Shown: positions 25,735-34,883, numbered from the stretch's first letter. The stretch: DNA of 35,894 nt from an uncultured Alistipes sp. (GCA_947177225.1 CAMWTS010000020.1:1-35894); one strand, 5' to 3'. The notes: generated from the letters alone by a model not told the origin. Program-made: numbers and translations.

Positions 25735-26622
25735 TCACGAAAATATGGCCCGCGAGATATGATATCGCATTATGATGAGGTATCGCGACTGCGAGGGGCG
25801 ATGCACCAGACACAATAAAAGCGTGGCAATCCACTTGATGATTTCACTGACATAGAGACGGCCGAGCCGATGATGCAACTCTGCACGGCGACGCTGGCTC
25901 AGACCGGTATTGTAGCTCAATGCGACGAAATACTCGCGAGTGAGTTTTCGCGGCGGGATTATATGGTACATCACAGCGCGCGGAGTGTAGAAGCAGCGTT
26001 CGCCGGCTGAGGCCAGACGCTCGAAAAAATCGCTCTCCTCACCTCCGGCAAGCGTCGTGCCGCAACGGCCGAGCGAGACATCGAAACCGCCGTAACGGCA
26101 TATTGCCGAGCGTCGGACGGCCATATTGCCGCCACCAGGAATATGCCCCCTGGGAAACTCGCGCACGCGGTCGCCGAAATTCATCGGATTGGCTATCGGC
26201 CGCTCGGTGTAGCGCGATATCCAGCGCGGACGCCCCGTCTCATACTCGGCAACGATCACACCGCCGGCCGAAGCCGCTTCGGGGTGGGTGTCGAACAGCT
26301 CGATGTAGGCCGACACGAAATCGGGCACGATGCGCTCGTCGTCGTCGATAATGGCTATATACTCGCCTCCGGAGTGGGCTATGCCGCAGTTGCGCGCATA
26401 CGAAAGCCCCTGCCTGCGCTCCACGACACAGCGTATGTTCAGATCGGGGTGCGCCGCAGCGAAGTCGCGCACCGCCTGCGATGTGTCATCTGCGGAGTTG
26501 TTGTCCACGACCACGCACTCCCACTCATCGGCGGGTGCACTCTGCGCGGCGACCGAGCCGAGCGTTACGAGCAACTGCCAGCTGCGGTTGTATGTGGCTA
26601 TAATGAGCGATAGACGTATCAT
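25735..26622 (-). CDS. Family 2 (GT-A) glycosyltransferase
   Basis: Transfers a sugar from a nucleotide-sugar donor to an unknown acceptor, probably in surface glycan synthesis. The 295-residue protein starts with the GT2 strand LSLIIATYNR. It continues with VVVDNNSADDT (donor binding), GLSYARNCGI, and the metal-binding IIDDDERIVP motif. GGEESDFFERL supplies the likely catalytic region. A hydrophobic C-terminal helix (IIKWIATLLLCLV, about 265-280) may attach it to the inner membrane. No neighbouring glycan genes are present. The minus-strand -7 element TAACTTTG at 26627-26634 ends only four bases before the ATG, so the transcript may be leaderless. Confidence 0.88.
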   Translation of the reverse strand: MIRLSLIIATYNRSWQLLVTLGSVAAQSAPADEWECVVVDNNSADDTSQAVRDFAAAHPDLNIRCVVERRQGLSYARNCGIAHSGGEYIAIIDDDERIVPDFVSAYIELFDTHPEAASAGGVIVAEYETGRPRWISRYTERPIANPMNFGDRVREFPRGHIPGGGNMAVRRSAICRYGGFDVSLGRCGTTLAGGEESDFFERLASAGERCFYTPRAVMYHIIPPRKLTREYFVALSYNTGLSQRRRAELHHRLGRLYVSEIIKWIATLLLCLVHRPSQSRYLIIMRYHISRAIFS

Positions 26623-26626
26623 GATG

Positions 26627-26634
26627 CAAAGTTA
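26627..26634 (-). promoter_or_regulatory. -7 element directly before the glycosyltransferase ATG
   Basis: On the minus strand it reads TAACTTTG, followed by CATC and then the ATG at 26622. There is no good TTTG at -33. If active, transcription would start at or next to the start codon. Confidence 0.35.
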
Positions 26635-26697
26635 TGATTTTATTCCTATCGGCAATTAATTTCAACGCCGCATTTTCAGTTTTGCCTCGGCGGTGTC

Positions 26698-26728
26698 ATT
26701 GTGCATCTGCGCATTTTTTCTATCTTTG
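26698..26728 (+). promoter_or_regulatory. Promoter of the UGSC-like gene
   Basis: ATTG at 26698-26701, 19 bases, TATCTTTG at 26721-26728. It excludes the upstream in-frame start at 26693 and points to ATG 26747 or 26756. Confidence 0.7.
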
Positions 26729-26746
26729 CGCATATGGACAATCAAA

Positions 26747-28684
26747 ATGCCTGATATGTTGAGAATAATATCGATCACGGCGGCAGTCACCTGCCTGACC
26801 GTCAACCTCCATGCCCAAAGCCCCGCCGCAGCTCTCTGCGACGACAGCATCTGCATGACTCAGGCCAACGGACATACGTCCTGTCCGGGCGAGATATTTT
26901 CGGCGGTCTGCCCGCTGGGAGAATCGGTCGTCGAACCTGTCGCGCAGGCACCGCGTCTGTCGACGCTCGAAGGCAAGACCATAGCCATCGTGGGCGGCAG
27001 TTTCATGGCCTCGACGACACACCCCGAGATTAAACGCCTGATATTGGAGGAGTATCCCACGGCCACTGTATATGTGTTGAGCGAGATCGGTTCTGCCGGA
27101 GTGTTTCCCGCTCCGGGCATTCGCCGCAACACGGTGGAGACATTTCAGCGCAAATTGAAGGAGCTGGGCATCGATGCCGTGATAAGCGGCAACGGCGGCT
27201 GCGGTTTGTGTACCCCCAAGGAGACGGGTTCGAGCATCGCCGCCGAATACATAGGAATACCCTCGGTTACCATTGCCGCACCGGGATTTGCCGAACAGGT
27301 CGCCGTGACGGCGGCTCACAGCGGAGTGCTGACCGCACGCGTAGCGGTCTACCCCGGAGCATTCGCATCGCACACCGAAGCGGAACTGATAGAGAACACG
27401 CGCAATGTATTGTGGCCGCAGATCAAGCGCGCTCTGACCGAGCCTATCCCCGAAAACGAAAAGAGAGCGGCCGGTGCAATCGCGGCTGCCGATCCGCGAC
27501 AAACCGTCATCAGCGGCTCGATAGAGGATATAAACCGCTATTTCAACGAAATGAATTGGAGCGACGGACTGCCGATAATACCCCCGACGATGGAGCGCAT
27601 CGACGAATTTCTGATGTACGGAGGCATGCAATACGACACCCCCATAGCCACCCTGCCCATCGCCCATCGCCGCACGCTGGCCATTCATGTGGCGGCATGC
27701 GGAGTCATGTCGGGGTGCCGTCCCGAATACATGCCTATACTCACAGCCATCGCCAGGGCACTCGGCTCACCCGATTTCCGCCGCACACTGAGCAGCACGC
27801 ACGCATGGAATCCGTATTGCTGGCTCAACGGGCCGGTCGCCCGACAGTTGGGCATCGATTGCGGACAGGGCGAGATATCGGAGGCCGCCAACGCAACCAT
27901 AGGCCGGTTCATGAACCTCGCTCTGAAAAACCTTGCCGGCTACTATGTCAAACAGGATCGCATGGGCACTTTCGGCTATCTGATGCCATGGTGCCTGGTC
28001 GAGGACGAGCAGGCCTGCGCCCGCGTAGGCTGGTCGCCATATCACGTACAGAACGGCTATCGGATCAACGACAACACGGTCACCGTGGCCTCGGCTCTGA
28101 TGTGGGGCAACAACATGGCACCATCGACCGACCAGGCCGAGCGCATTGCACAGCTCGTGGCATGGGACATCACCGAGCGCTGCCAGTTCGCACTGGGCAG
28201 CGGCAGACAGTATACCTATCGGACGATATTGCTCACCGAACCCGTGGCACGCAATCTGAAAAAGGCCTACGACGACAAAACGGACTTCGAACGCAGGCTG
28301 ATCGAGATGGCGCGACGTCCGCTGCACGAACGTGCGTTCGCCAACTACTACGCCAACCCGGGCAGCCGCATCGACCCCGAGACATTTCCTTTGTCGCGTT
28401 ACGAGAAACGGCTGGCACGCACCGAAGATGCCGCACCGACACCATGCCCCGAATGGTATGCACTGCCCGAAGGCTGCCGCGAAGGCGAGATAATGACTCT
28501 GCCGGTCATGCAGCCAGACATGACGGCCATGCTCATTACGGGCGACGCGGCAAGAAACAAGATACAGGTCATGCCCGGCGGAGGCTACGGCATGGCAGAG
28601 ATCGTATTGCCCGGCAACTGGGACGATCTGATGCAGCAGGCCGGATATGCCCCGCTGTCGCAATTTTACATCGACCGGCAGTAA
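26747..28684 (+). CDS. Exported UGSC-like CxxC protein with a second large conserved domain
   Basis: About 645 residues. A signal peptide (cut near LHAQ, residue 24) is followed by a Cys-rich stretch (Cys31, 36, 46, 55). Residues about 76-232 resemble the UGSC-like family, whose selenocysteine-Gly-Ser-Cys motif appears here as Cys152-Gly-Leu-Cys155 within SGNGGCGLCTP. From about residue 258 a second domain begins (NWSDGLPIIPPT) with HVAACGVMSGCRPEYMP, GQGEISEAANATIGR and several further cysteines. I recognise its style from proteins associated with UGSC genes but cannot name a reaction. A redox or thiol chemistry role outside the cytoplasm is inference. The start is 26747, with 26756 equally possible. 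The HAD gene follows after 51 bases. Confidence 0.6.
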   Translation: MPDMLRIISITAAVTCLTVNLHAQSPAAALCDDSICMTQANGHTSCPGEIFSAVCPLGESVVEPVAQAPRLSTLEGKTIAIVGGSFMASTTHPEIKRLILEEYPTATVYVLSEIGSAGVFPAPGIRRNTVETFQRKLKELGIDAVISGNGGCGLCTPKETGSSIAAEYIGIPSVTIAAPGFAEQVAVTAAHSGVLTARVAVYPGAFASHTEAELIENTRNVLWPQIKRALTEPIPENEKRAAGAIAAADPRQTVISGSIEDINRYFNEMNWSDGLPIIPPTMERIDEFLMYGGMQYDTPIATLPIAHRRTLAIHVAACGVMSGCRPEYMPILTAIARALGSPDFRRTLSSTHAWNPYCWLNGPVARQLGIDCGQGEISEAANATIGRFMNLALKNLAGYYVKQDRMGTFGYLMPWCLVEDEQACARVGWSPYHVQNGYRINDNTVTVASALMWGNNMAPSTDQAERIAQLVAWDITERCQFALGSGRQYTYRTILLTEPVARNLKKAYDDKTDFERRLIEMARRPLHERAFANYYANPGSRIDPETFPLSRYEKRLARTEDAAPTPCPEWYALPEGCREGEIMTLPVMQPDMTAMLITGDAARNKIQVMPGGGYGMAEIVLPGNWDDLMQQAGYAPLSQFYIDRQ

Positions 28685-28735
28685 CCGCCCAGCGTCGACA
28701 ACCTTGATACCCTATTTTAAGAATATATTATCCAG

Positions 28736-29404
28736 ATGAATACCCGACTCGCAATATTCGATCTCGACGGCACTCTGCTCGACACGATCGACGATCTGGC
28801 CGCAGCGGTCGATCACACGCTCGCCGTACGAAGGTTGCCGCGCCACACCATCGAGGCCTACCGGCAGATGGTCGGCGGCGGCATACGCAACCTGATACGC
28901 AAAGCCCTTCCCGAGGATATGCGCACCGATCAATACATCGCCGCATGCCTGCCCGACTTCATCGACTATTACACGGCGAACATCGATCGTAATACACGCC
29001 CCTATCGCGGCATCGTGCAGCTGCTGTCAGAGCTGCCTCGGCACGGTGTGAAGATGGCTGTGGCATCGAACAAGTTCCAGGCGGGCACCGAACTCCTCGT
29101 CGGACGATTCTTTCCTCTCGTCCGATTCGCAGCCGTATGCGGCAACCGCGAAGGAGTGCCGCTCAAACCCGATGCCGCCGTAATCGAGTCGATCGTCTCA
29201 TGCGCAGGCGTCGACCGCGACCGCACGGTCATGATAGGCGATTCGGGGGTGGACATCGCAACGGCACGCAACGCTTCGATCCGCTCGATAGGCGTCACGT
29301 GGGGCTTCCGCTCGCGCGAGGAGCTTGCCGAGGCAGGTGCCGACAGAATAGTCTCGACGGCCGAGGAGCTCCTCGATGCCATCGTCTGTCAATCGAGACA
29401 GTAG
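28736..29404 (+). CDS. gph: HAD hydrolase, phosphoglycolate-phosphatase-like
   Basis: Cytosolic phosphatase of 222 residues. HAD motif I is FDLDGT (nucleophile Asp9, Asp11). An alpha-helical cap with GGGIRNLIRKAL follows. Motif II lies in KMAVASNK, motif III is the Lys of LKPDAAV, and motif IV is GDSGVDIATARNA. The overall shape is that of Gph, which removes phosphoglycolate from DNA repair or metabolism, but other small phosphates are possible. The last 16 bases overlap the 3' end of the convergent sigma-54 activator gene, so neither gene can have a separate terminator between them. Confidence 0.8.
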   Translation: MNTRLAIFDLDGTLLDTIDDLAAAVDHTLAVRRLPRHTIEAYRQMVGGGIRNLIRKALPEDMRTDQYIAACLPDFIDYYTANIDRNTRPYRGIVQLLSELPRHGVKMAVASNKFQAGTELLVGRFFPLVRFAAVCGNREGVPLKPDAAVIESIVSCAGVDRDRTVMIGDSGVDIATARNASIRSIGVTWGFRSREELAEAGADRIVSTAEELLDAIVCQSRQ

Positions 29405-30537
29405 GCCCGCACGTCGTCGGCCGTGATGCGGTCGTTGCAAAGTATGGTCAGACGCTCGACGGCATTGCGCAGCTGGCGTATGTTGCCCGTCCACGGCATC
29501 GACGAGAGTTCGGCCATGGCCTGCTCTTCGACCGTAATGGAGTCGCGACCGTGGCTCTTGCAGATGTTGTCGATGAAATAGTCGACCAAAAGCTCCACGT
29601 CGCCCTTGCGTTCGCGCAACGGCGGCACATGAATCACTATGACGCTCAACCGGTGGTAGAGATCTTCGCGGAAATTGCCGCGGCGAATCTCATCGCGTAT
29701 GTTCTTGTTGGTGGCAGCCACCACACGCACATCGACCGCAATATCCTTGTCGCCGCCCACACGCGTGATCTTGTTCTCCTGCAACGCACGCAGCACCTTT
29801 GCCTGCGCCGAGAGCGACATGTCGCCTATCTCGTCCATGAAGAGCGTGCCGCCGTCGGCCAGTTCGAACTTGCCCTTGCGCTGCCGCACGGCCGAGGTGA
29901 ACGACCCCTTCTCATGACCGAACAGCTCGCTCTCGATCAACTCGGCGGGAATGGCGGCACAGTTGACCTCGACGAACGGACCGTCGCAACGCGAGCTTTT
30001 CAGATGCATCGAACGCGCCACGAGCTCCTTGCCCGTACCGTTCTCGCCCATTATCAGCACTCTGGCATCGGAGGGTGCCACACGGTCGATCATGCGGCGC
30101 ACGTGCTCGATCGAATCCGAGCGTCCGATCATCTGCTCCGAACGGGCGGCCGAGCGACGCTGCCGCGTACGCCGCACCGCCACTCCCTGCGGCTCGCCCG
30201 ACGCATCATCGGCCGATGACGACAACGTTCGCAGCGTGCCCAGCAAGCGATTCATATCGATGGGCATCGGCAGATAGTCGACCGCTCCGCGTTTCAACGC
30301 TTCGACTGCCGACTGAATCGACGGGTGAGATGTTATGACGATGGTTGGTATATCCGACATTTCGGGCAGTTGATATTCGCTGTCGGCGATCATGACGTCG
30401 AAAGCCTTGCGGTGCCACAACTCCGACACCTGACTCTCGTTGTCGATGGCCTCGGTCGCGTAATTCTCAAAATCCAATCTCTCACGCAGAGAGTTGCGCA
30501 TGCTTTTAGAGTGTTCAAGAATTAAAATTTTCGTCAT
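29389..30537 (-). CDS. Sigma-54 activator (NtrC-like) lacking a DNA-binding domain
   Basis: A 382-residue protein. Receiver domain 1-105: Asp52 is kept, but the usual acidic pair is Glu8-His9 and the conserved Lys is Met91. The AAA+ sigma-54 interaction domain spans about 136-375, with Walker A GENGTGKE (164-171), Walker B TLFMDEIG and an arginine-finger segment FREDLYHRL. The sigma-54-contacting loop reads GSFTSA (211-216) instead of GAFTGA. The chain stops right after this domain (RITADDVRAYCLD), so the C-terminal Fis-type helix-turn-helix is absent. DNA-binding-less activators such as FlgR and CtcC are known. The 3' end overlaps gph by 16 bases. No partner kinase is nearby. Confidence 0.88.
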   Translation of the reverse strand: MTKILILEHSKSMRNSLRERLDFENYATEAIDNESQVSELWHRKAFDVMIADSEYQLPEMSDIPTIVITSHPSIQSAVEALKRGAVDYLPMPIDMNRLLGTLRTLSSSADDASGEPQGVAVRRTRQRRSAARSEQMIGRSDSIEHVRRMIDRVAPSDARVLIMGENGTGKELVARSMHLKSSRCDGPFVEVNCAAIPAELIESELFGHEKGSFTSAVRQRKGKFELADGGTLFMDEIGDMSLSAQAKVLRALQENKITRVGGDKDIAVDVRVVAATNKNIRDEIRRGNFREDLYHRLSVIVIHVPPLRERKGDVELLVDYFIDNICKSHGRDSITVEEQAMAELSSMPWTGNIRQLRNAVERLTILCNDRITADDVRAYCLD

Positions 30538-30735
30538 ATCTTGTATTTATGAATAATTTGCATTTACTTTGTAGTAATAAATCCGATCGTGGCACTTTCC
30601 TGTTTGGCTGAAAATAATGCGTGAAACTGCAAAATTTTATGCGACGAAGCAAGAGCGACGACACACATTGAGCCATTTTGAATCGATAAATGGCCTATTT
30701 GTAACATTTTCAAGCAAAAAAGCTATTAGACACAT
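30538..30735. other. Divergent intergenic region upstream of the DUF4290 gene
   Basis: A+T-rich gap of 198 bases. It includes a small hairpin, GCCATTT/AAATGGC (30672-30694), in the expected leader of the plus-strand gene. I did not find a convincing promoter in either direction. Confidence 0.4.
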
Positions 30736-31419
30736 ATGAAAAAAAACTATAACTATACGCGTCGCAAACTCTTTCTGCCTGAGTACGGACGACACATACA
30801 CGAGATGGTCGACTCGCTGCTTGCAATCGAGGACAGGGTGGAGCGCACACGTCAGGCCAAGGCCGTCATCGCCGTGATGGGCAATCTCAACCCGTTGCTG
30901 CGCGATACGGCCGATTTTACACATAAGCTCTGGGATCATCTGTTCATCATGTCGGATTTCAAACTCGACGTCGATTCGCCATACCCACAACCTTCACGCC
31001 AAGAGTTGACCGTAACGCCGAGAAAAATGAAATATTCGCAGTCGCGCATAACATTCAAGCACTACGGAAAATATACCCAGCAGTTCATACGCTCCATGGC
31101 CAAGGATTCGGGCACGCGCTCCATCGATGAAGAGATGCTCAACATAGCCCGCTACATGCGTACCAAGAGTTTCGAATACAACAACGAACACCCCAACAAC
31201 GAAGTCATAATCAAAGATATACGCCTGATGGCCGGCACCGGCATCTCGCTCGACGAGACCTCGATAGGCAATATCCGCAGCGAATATCGCTCGGTGATTC
31301 CCCAGCGCATGATGCGCAACAGCCAGCGCAACAACAAGAATCAGGCTCAGAAGAACCGCCAGAACCGGCAGCAAAAAAGCAACAACAAAAACGTCGCCCG
31401 ACACAATTCCTACAAATAG
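30736..31419 (+). CDS. DUF4290 family protein
   Basis: A 227-residue protein without signal peptide or membrane segments. It matches my recollection of the Bacteroidetes-restricted DUF4290 family (YTRRKLFLPEYGRHIHEMVD, MGNLNPLLRD, DFTHKLWDHLF). The last 40 residues are strongly basic and rich in Asn and Gln (NSQRNNKNQAQKN...), probably disordered, as in many nucleic-acid-associated proteins; that is inference only. No enzymatic motif. It is followed after 149 bases by a TlpA-like lipoprotein gene. Confidence 0.8.
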   Translation: MKKNYNYTRRKLFLPEYGRHIHEMVDSLLAIEDRVERTRQAKAVIAVMGNLNPLLRDTADFTHKLWDHLFIMSDFKLDVDSPYPQPSRQELTVTPRKMKYSQSRITFKHYGKYTQQFIRSMAKDSGTRSIDEEMLNIARYMRTKSFEYNNEHPNNEVIIKDIRLMAGTGISLDETSIGNIRSEYRSVIPQRMMRNSQRNNKNQAQKNRQNRQQKSNNKNVARHNSYK

Positions 31420-31568
31420 CAGGACGTTTTCACGAAGAAAATGTTAAATTTGTAGTGAATATGCAGCCTTTTCGTCAAGCCGGCGGGCAAAGCGGAGTTG
31501 GTTCGGCCTGGCCGCGGCAAGACAAAGATGGCGGAATTATTAACGATTTTGCAATATACTTATAAATA

Positions 31569-32720
31569 ATGAAGAAGTACTTATTTGCGTTCTGCATGGC
31601 GGCTGTCATGGCCGTGGCATGCAACTCTTCCGATCCCACGCCTTCGGCAACCGTATCCGGACGTCTGGTGGGCAACGACGTCGAAACGCTCTATCTTGTA
31701 AAAGCGTCGGACAAACTCGACAACGCCGAGATCATCGACTCGACGAAACTGTCGGACAACGGATATTTCGAATTCGAAATAAAAGACATCGACACTACCC
31801 CGCGATTCTACAAACTCGTCTATGCGGGCGGACGCCCCGTAACCCTTATAGTCGGCCGCGGCGACCGCATCACCGTCAACTCGGCTGGCGACATATTCCA
31901 CAACTATACCGTGGAGGGATCGGAGGAGTCGGAGCTGATCCGGGAATTCAATGCCGAATACTACGGAGGCTACGATCAGCTGCTGTCGCTCAACGAGATG
32001 GCAGCCAACTCATCACCCTCTCAGGCCAAATCGTTCAACAAGCAGATCTACCAGACCATCATCTCCACCATACAGTCGCAGGTGCGCTTCGTGGGTTCGC
32101 ACCAGGACAAGCTGGCATCGGTCTACGCCATGCGTCAAACCCTGCCCGAACCATACGAGGAGATGTTCTCCGGCATGGGCATAACCAACGCCCACCGCAA
32201 CGCCATCATCGAGGCCGTCGGCGAGAGCTATCCCGATTCGCCGTATCTCGAAGTGCTCAAAAGCGATATCGAGTATCAGCAGGCGCTCTCTGCCCTGGCC
32301 GACAAGATCACCTATCAGCCCTTCCCCGAAATCGAGCTGCCCGACATCTACGGACAGACGCACAAACTCTCGTCGTTGCAGGGCAAAGTCATACTGCTCT
32401 ACTTCTGGGCTGCGGAGATAGGCAACAGCAACGCGATAAACGCCGATCTGAAAAACATCTATACCAAGTACCACGACCGCGGACTGGAAATCTATCAGGT
32501 ATCGGCCGACACCAACAGCGCCCTGTGGATCGAGGCCGTGCGCAGTCAAAGCCTGCCGTGGATCTCGGTATGCAACTACGAAGGCCCCTACTCGGCAACA
32601 TTCCGCATCTATAACGTCTCGTCGCTGCCGACGCTCTATCTGATCGACCGCAACGGCGACGTTGTGAGCGGCAGCACGGAGTTCGCCGATCTCGACCGCC
32701 GTATAGCCGCACTACTGTAA
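31569..32720 (+). CDS. TlpA/AhpC-like lipoprotein without the redox cysteines
   Basis: A 383-residue lipoprotein (lipobox VAC, Cys18). Residues about 25-115 look like the DUF4369 domain commonly found before thioredoxin domains in Bacteroidetes. A helical middle follows, then a thioredoxin-like fold (about 252-383) with PEIELPDIYGQTHKLSSLQGKVILLYFWA and the cis-Pro segment SSLPTLYLIDRNG. At the place of the CxxC active site it has Glu283-Ile-Gly-Asn286, so it cannot perform dithiol exchange. It may be a binding or scaffold protein. The LpxH-like gene follows 19 bases later, starting a run with thyA and folA. Confidence 0.85.
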   Translation: MKKYLFAFCMAAVMAVACNSSDPTPSATVSGRLVGNDVETLYLVKASDKLDNAEIIDSTKLSDNGYFEFEIKDIDTTPRFYKLVYAGGRPVTLIVGRGDRITVNSAGDIFHNYTVEGSEESELIREFNAEYYGGYDQLLSLNEMAANSSPSQAKSFNKQIYQTIISTIQSQVRFVGSHQDKLASVYAMRQTLPEPYEEMFSGMGITNAHRNAIIEAVGESYPDSPYLEVLKSDIEYQQALSALADKITYQPFPEIELPDIYGQTHKLSSLQGKVILLYFWAAEIGNSNAINADLKNIYTKYHDRGLEIYQVSADTNSALWIEAVRSQSLPWISVCNYEGPYSATFRIYNVSSLPTLYLIDRNGDVVSGSTEFADLDRRIAALL

Positions 32721-32739
32721 GAGACATCACTCCAAGGCA

Positions 32740-33486
32740 ATGTATTACTTCGCATCGGATATCCACCTGGGAGCGGGCGACCGCCACACGGCACGACTCA
32801 CCGAAAATAGGTTCTGCTCGTGGCTCGACCATGTGAGTGCCGATGCCGAAGCCATATATCTGGTCGGCGACATATTCGATTTCTGGTTCGAGTATCGCAG
32901 AGTCGTACCCAAAGGCTTCACACGCACGCTGGGCAAACTGTCGGAGCTGTCGGATCGAGGCATCGGAATCCACCTCTTCACCGGCAACCACGACATGTGG
33001 TGCCGCGACTATCTGCAAGAGGAGTGCGGCATACATCTCCATTTGCACCCCGAAGAGATCACCCTGGCCGGACAACGGCTCTTCATCGCCCATGGCGACA
33101 ACCTGAATATCAAGGGGCAGCCCATGTTGCGGCTGATGAACGCCGGATTCCGCTCGACGACCGTGCGCGCACTCTTTTCATGGCTGGTGCACCCCGACCT
33201 CGCATTGAAGTTCGGCAAGTGGTGGAGCAGCAAATCGCGCAAATCGCACGGCAGCCAGCCCATCGATGTCTCGCACCTCGATTTCCTCATAGAGTATGCA
33301 CGCACGCGCAAAAGCGAACGTACAGAGATCGACGCCTTCATCTTCGGTCATATGCACCTGCCCCACGACTACGACCGCGACGGGCTGAGAGTGCTGTTCA
33401 TGAGCGACTGGTCGGGCGAGCAAGCCTCCTATATCGCGCTCGACGACAGCGGGCAACTATCAATCAAAACATTCGATCTACGATGA
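32740..33486 (+). CDS. UDP-2,3-diacylglucosamine hydrolase-like phosphoesterase (LpxH type)
   Basis: Calcineurin-like phosphoesterase of 248 residues, probably acting in lipid A synthesis by splitting UDP-2,3-diacylglucosamine. Metal-binding motifs are all present in order: [27 protein letters not shown] and GHMH. The FDFWFEY and GNHD phrases are characteristic of LpxH/LpxH2 enzymes. The stop overlaps the thyA start by four bases (ATGA), so translation is coupled. LpxH homologues in Bacteroidetes are divergent, so the exact substrate is slightly uncertain. Confidence 0.85.
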   Translation: MYYFASDIHLGAGDRHTARLTENRFCSWLDHVSADAEAIYLVGDIFDFWFEYRRVVPKGFTRTLGKLSELSDRGIGIHLFTGNHDMWCRDYLQEECGIHLHLHPEEITLAGQRLFIAHGDNLNIKGQPMLRLMNAGFRSTTVRALFSWLVHPDLALKFGKWWSSKSRKSHGSQPIDVSHLDFLIEYARTRKSERTEIDAFIFGHMHLPHDYDRDGLRVLFMSDWSGEQASYIALDDSGQLSIKTFDLR

Positions 33487-34382
33487 AACAATATCTCGAT
33501 CTGCTACGCACCATACAGCGCGACGGCGTGGTACGCGGCGACCGCACCGGCACCGGCACCAAAAGCATATTCGGCTATCAGATGCGTTTCGATCTGGGCG
33601 AGGGTTTTCCGCTGCTCACCACAAAACGCGTCTTCCTCAAAGGCATCATACACGAGCTGTTGTGGTTTCTCGCCGGCGACACCAATATAAAGTATCTTGT
33701 CGACAACGGCGTGCACATCTGGGACAGCGACGCCTACCGCTTCTACAACGAACTGTGCATACGCCACGGCGTACTGCCCGTCGACATGCAGACATTCGTC
33801 AAGGCTGCCGCCGACGGCATCGACTCTCCGATCGAGGACTATCGGTTCGGCGACCTCAACCATGTCTACGGCTACCAGTGGCGCAACTGGCCGGCGGCCG
33901 GCGGCAATCACATAGATCAGATACGCAACGTTCTGGAAACCATAAAGCACAACCCCTCGTCGCGCCGCATGATCGTCTCGGCCTGGAATGTCGCCGAAGT
34001 CGACGACATGGCTCTGCCGCCCTGCCACGTGATGTTTCAGTTCTACGTGGCCGACGGACGTCTCTCGTGCCAGCTCTACCAGCGCAGCGGCGATACGTTC
34101 CTCGGCGTGCCGTTCAACATCGCATCATACGCACTGCTGACGATGATGATGGCTCAGGAGTGCGGACTCCGACCGGGCGATTTTATTCATACGCTCGGCG
34201 ACACACACCTCTACCTCAACCATATGCAACAGGTCGACGAGCAACTCTCACGCACCCCGCGCCCCCTGCCGCGCATGCGTCTCAACCCCGACGTCAAATC
34301 GGTATTCGACTTCCGCTACGACGATTTCACCCTTGAAGACTACGATCCGTATCCGGCAATCAAGGCCGAGCTGTCATTCTAA
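33483..34382 (+). CDS. thyA: Thymidylate synthase
   Basis: Methylates dUMP to dTMP using methylenetetrahydrofolate. The 299-residue protein shows the [15 protein letters not shown] phosphate-binding loop and [20 protein letters not shown]. The nucleophile is Cys181 in [12 protein letters not shown], followed by the [20 protein letters not shown] and [12 protein letters not shown] signatures. The start is ATG at 33483, overlapping the upstream stop. A moderate insertion (around residues 95-125) matches the longer thymidylate synthases. The folA gene follows 12 bases later; its product regenerates the folate used by ThyA. Confidence 0.97.
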   Translation: MKQYLDLLRTIQRDGVVRGDRTGTGTKSIFGYQMRFDLGEGFPLLTTKRVFLKGIIHELLWFLAGDTNIKYLVDNGVHIWDSDAYRFYNELCIRHGVLPVDMQTFVKAAADGIDSPIEDYRFGDLNHVYGYQWRNWPAAGGNHIDQIRNVLETIKHNPSSRRMIVSAWNVAEVDDMALPPCHVMFQFYVADGRLSCQLYQRSGDTFLGVPFNIASYALLTMMMAQECGLRPGDFIHTLGDTHLYLNHMQQVDEQLSRTPRPLPRMRLNPDVKSVFDFRYDDFTLEDYDPYPAIKAELSF

Positions 34383-34394
34383 AACTCCGCAAAC

Positions 34395-34883
34395 ATGTTG
34401 AGCATCATAGTAGCCATATCGCGCAACGGTGTAATCGGCGACCGCAACTCACTGCTGTGGCACATATCCGAGGACATGCGCTTCTTTCGCCGCACCACCT
34501 CGTCCCATACCGTCATCATGGGTCGCAAGACATTCGAGTCGCTCGGGTGCCGACCGCTGCCCAAGCGCGACAACATAGTCATCACACGCAACGACCGGCT
34601 GCATTTCGAAGGTGCGCATATCGTGCACTCGCTCGACGAAGCCGTACGTGCCGCCACGGCCGACAGCGAAATATTTATCATCGGCGGCGCACAGATCTAC
34701 GCCGAAGCTCTACCCCTTGCCGACCGACTCTACATCACACGAATCGACCGCGATTACACGGGCGACACGCACTTCCCCGACTACCCTGCCGACGACTGGC
34801 AGCTCGTCAGCCGCGAGGAACACGCCAGCGGCGAAGAGTTCGAATACCCGTTCGCCTTCGAGATATACGAACGCCGCCAATAG
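34395..34883 (+). CDS. folA: Dihydrofolate reductase
   Basis: Reduces dihydrofolate to tetrahydrofolate with NADPH, closing the cycle driven by thymidylate synthase. The 162-residue length is typical. Trp22, Glu26 and Asp27 fall in the LLWHISEDM substrate-binding segment. The NADPH-binding MGRKTFESLG and the GGAQIYAEALPLADRLYITRI segment are clear. The immediate position after thyA is a common arrangement. The start at ATG 34395 gives the normal N-terminus MLSIIVAISRNGVIG. Confidence 0.96.
   Translation: MLSIIVAISRNGVIGDRNSLLWHISEDMRFFRRTTSSHTVIMGRKTFESLGCRPLPKRDNIVITRNDRLHFEGAHIVHSLDEAVRAATADSEIFIIGGAQIYAEALPLADRLYITRIDRDYTGDTHFPDYPADDWQLVSREEHASGEEFEYPFAFEIYERRQ

Noticed and set aside
26693..26746. 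Longer N-terminus for the UGSC-like protein from 26693
   Set aside because: It would begin upstream of the promoter elements at 26698-26728.
30588..30606. Sigma-54-like promoter (TGGCAC...TTTGGC) between the sigma-54 activator and the DUF4290 gene
   Set aside because: The GG and GC elements are not 12 bases apart, so it does not fit the -24/-12 consensus.
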